From Belliella calami (GTDB lineage: Bacteria > Bacteroidota > Bacteroidia > Cytophagales > Cyclobacteriaceae): a DNA stretch of 64,000 bases. The DNA lies in contig NZ_JAKZGS010000001.1 in NCBI RefSeq assembly GCF_022549695.1, forward strand, positions 511,815 to 575,814, in the 5' to 3' direction. Numbering within the stretch: position 1 is the first letter of the stretch; each line of letters opens with the position of its first letter. Below, piece after piece: positions 63,546 to 64,000 of this stretch. A program made the translations under genes and the position numbers. The notes under the pieces are model-generated. The model worked only from the letters and a program-made list of their open reading frames with translations. It did no database searches and was not told the DNA's origin.

Positions 63546-64000
63546 ATGGATATTTCAAAAGTATTTGCAAATAACGAAAAGTGGATTGAGAGTAAGCTTG
63601 AAAAAGACCCTAATTATTTTAAAGAATTAGCAAAAGGCCAAAACCCAGATATTTTGTATGTAGGCTGCTCTGACAGTAGAGTTACTGCAGAAGACTTGAT
63701 GGGAGTTCAGCCAGGTGAAGTATTTGTACACAGAAACATTGCAAATATGGTGATCAGCATCGATCTCAATGTGATGTCAGTTCTTAATTATGCTGTCGAA
63801 AATCTAAAAGTAGATCACATTGTTATTTGTGGGCATTATGAATGCGGTGGGGTTAAGGCTGCAATGAATGCTGCTGATTTGGGAATTTTAAACCCTTGGT
63901 TAAGAAACATTAGAGATGTCTACAGGATCCATCGAGTTGAATTGAATGCCATTGAAGATGAATCGAATAGGTATAACAGACTAGTTGAATTGAATGTCCA
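63546..64000 (+). CDS. Beta-class carbonic anhydrase (3' partial)
   Basis: Begins at the ATG of MDISKVFANNEKWIESKLEK and runs off the window edge after about 151 codons. Zinc ligands are visible: Cys-Asp-Ser-Arg in YVGCSDSRVTAEDLMG near 43, and HYECGGVKAAMNAADLG with the HxxC pair near 100. HRNIANMVISIDLNVMSVLN is the conserved middle. It interconverts CO2 and bicarbonate; cytoplasmic. 32 bp after the DCC gene. Confidence 0.93.
   Translation, partial: MDISKVFANNEKWIESKLEKDPNYFKELAKGQNPDILYVGCSDSRVTAEDLMGVQPGEVFVHRNIANMVISIDLNVMSVLNYAVENLKVDHIVICGHYECGGVKAAMNAADLGILNPWLRNIRDVYRIHRVELNAIEDESNRYNRLVELNV

Overview
The window reads as chromosome from a Bacteroidota bacterium, most likely order Cytophagales (an Algoriphagus/Belliella-like relative). 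The support is AT-rich DNA, TAnnTTTG-type promoter elements, many small signal-peptidase-II lipoproteins, a three-subunit sdhCAB operon of the Bacteroidota type, Bacteroidota-style mobilization genes, IS1634 and IS1182 transposases, and a large protein ending in a gliding-motility/type-B T9SS sorting domain. Genus-level placement is inference.

Layout. 1-7.0 kb: two overlapping genes. The first is a very large helicase (truncated by the window edge) with helicase C-terminal motifs, DUF1998 and a nuclease-like tail. The second is a UvrD-like helicase with a RelE/ParE-like N-terminus. Together they look like an anti-phage module. 7.1-13.9 kb: a worn region with an IS1634 element, gene remnants (alcohol dehydrogenase, DinB, IS1182, patatin, a membrane protein with an internal stop), a lipoprotein and an S41 peptidase. 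13.5-22.75 kb: a minus-strand operon headed by a TetR regulator, with TolC, HlyD-like and RND efflux genes followed by DUF2147, SDR, membrane, SRPBCC and broken membrane-protein genes. Two identical-type palindromes (TGAACA-n-TGTTCA) lie before tetR and before tolC, one of them inside a well-formed promoter.

22.8-44.6 kb is accessory DNA. It holds a mobilization module (relaxosome protein, relaxase, coupling protein), a RadC-like gene and a 6-kb graveyard of polymorphic-toxin pieces (HEYGH metallopeptidase-type toxin cassette, Rhs-like fragment, paralogous lipoproteins that may be immunity proteins). It also holds a defence-gene remnant, an AraC-headed divergent cluster (acetyltransferase, cupin, broken NTF2/SDR fusion, dienelactone-hydrolase-like protein, cyclophilin-like lipoprotein), a Fic protein with its own operator repeats, and a tyrosine-integrase remnant facing the 3' end of tRNA-Ser(GGA).

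44.8-64 kb is ordinary core genome: tRNA-Ser, asparaginase and TatD, an operon of glycosyltransferase, polysaccharide deacetylase, SpoIIE-type phosphatase and a small acidic protein, a second glycosyltransferase, ruvC, an outer-membrane barrel, a transporter/acetyltransferase/racemase operon, sdhCAB, the T9SS cargo protein, a DCC-family protein and the start of a beta-carbonic anhydrase.

The best candidates for something little described are the helicase pair at the left edge, the toxin/lipoprotein array at 28.4-34.5 kb, and the Fic gene with a non-canonical active-site motif and operators that overlap its own start codon.
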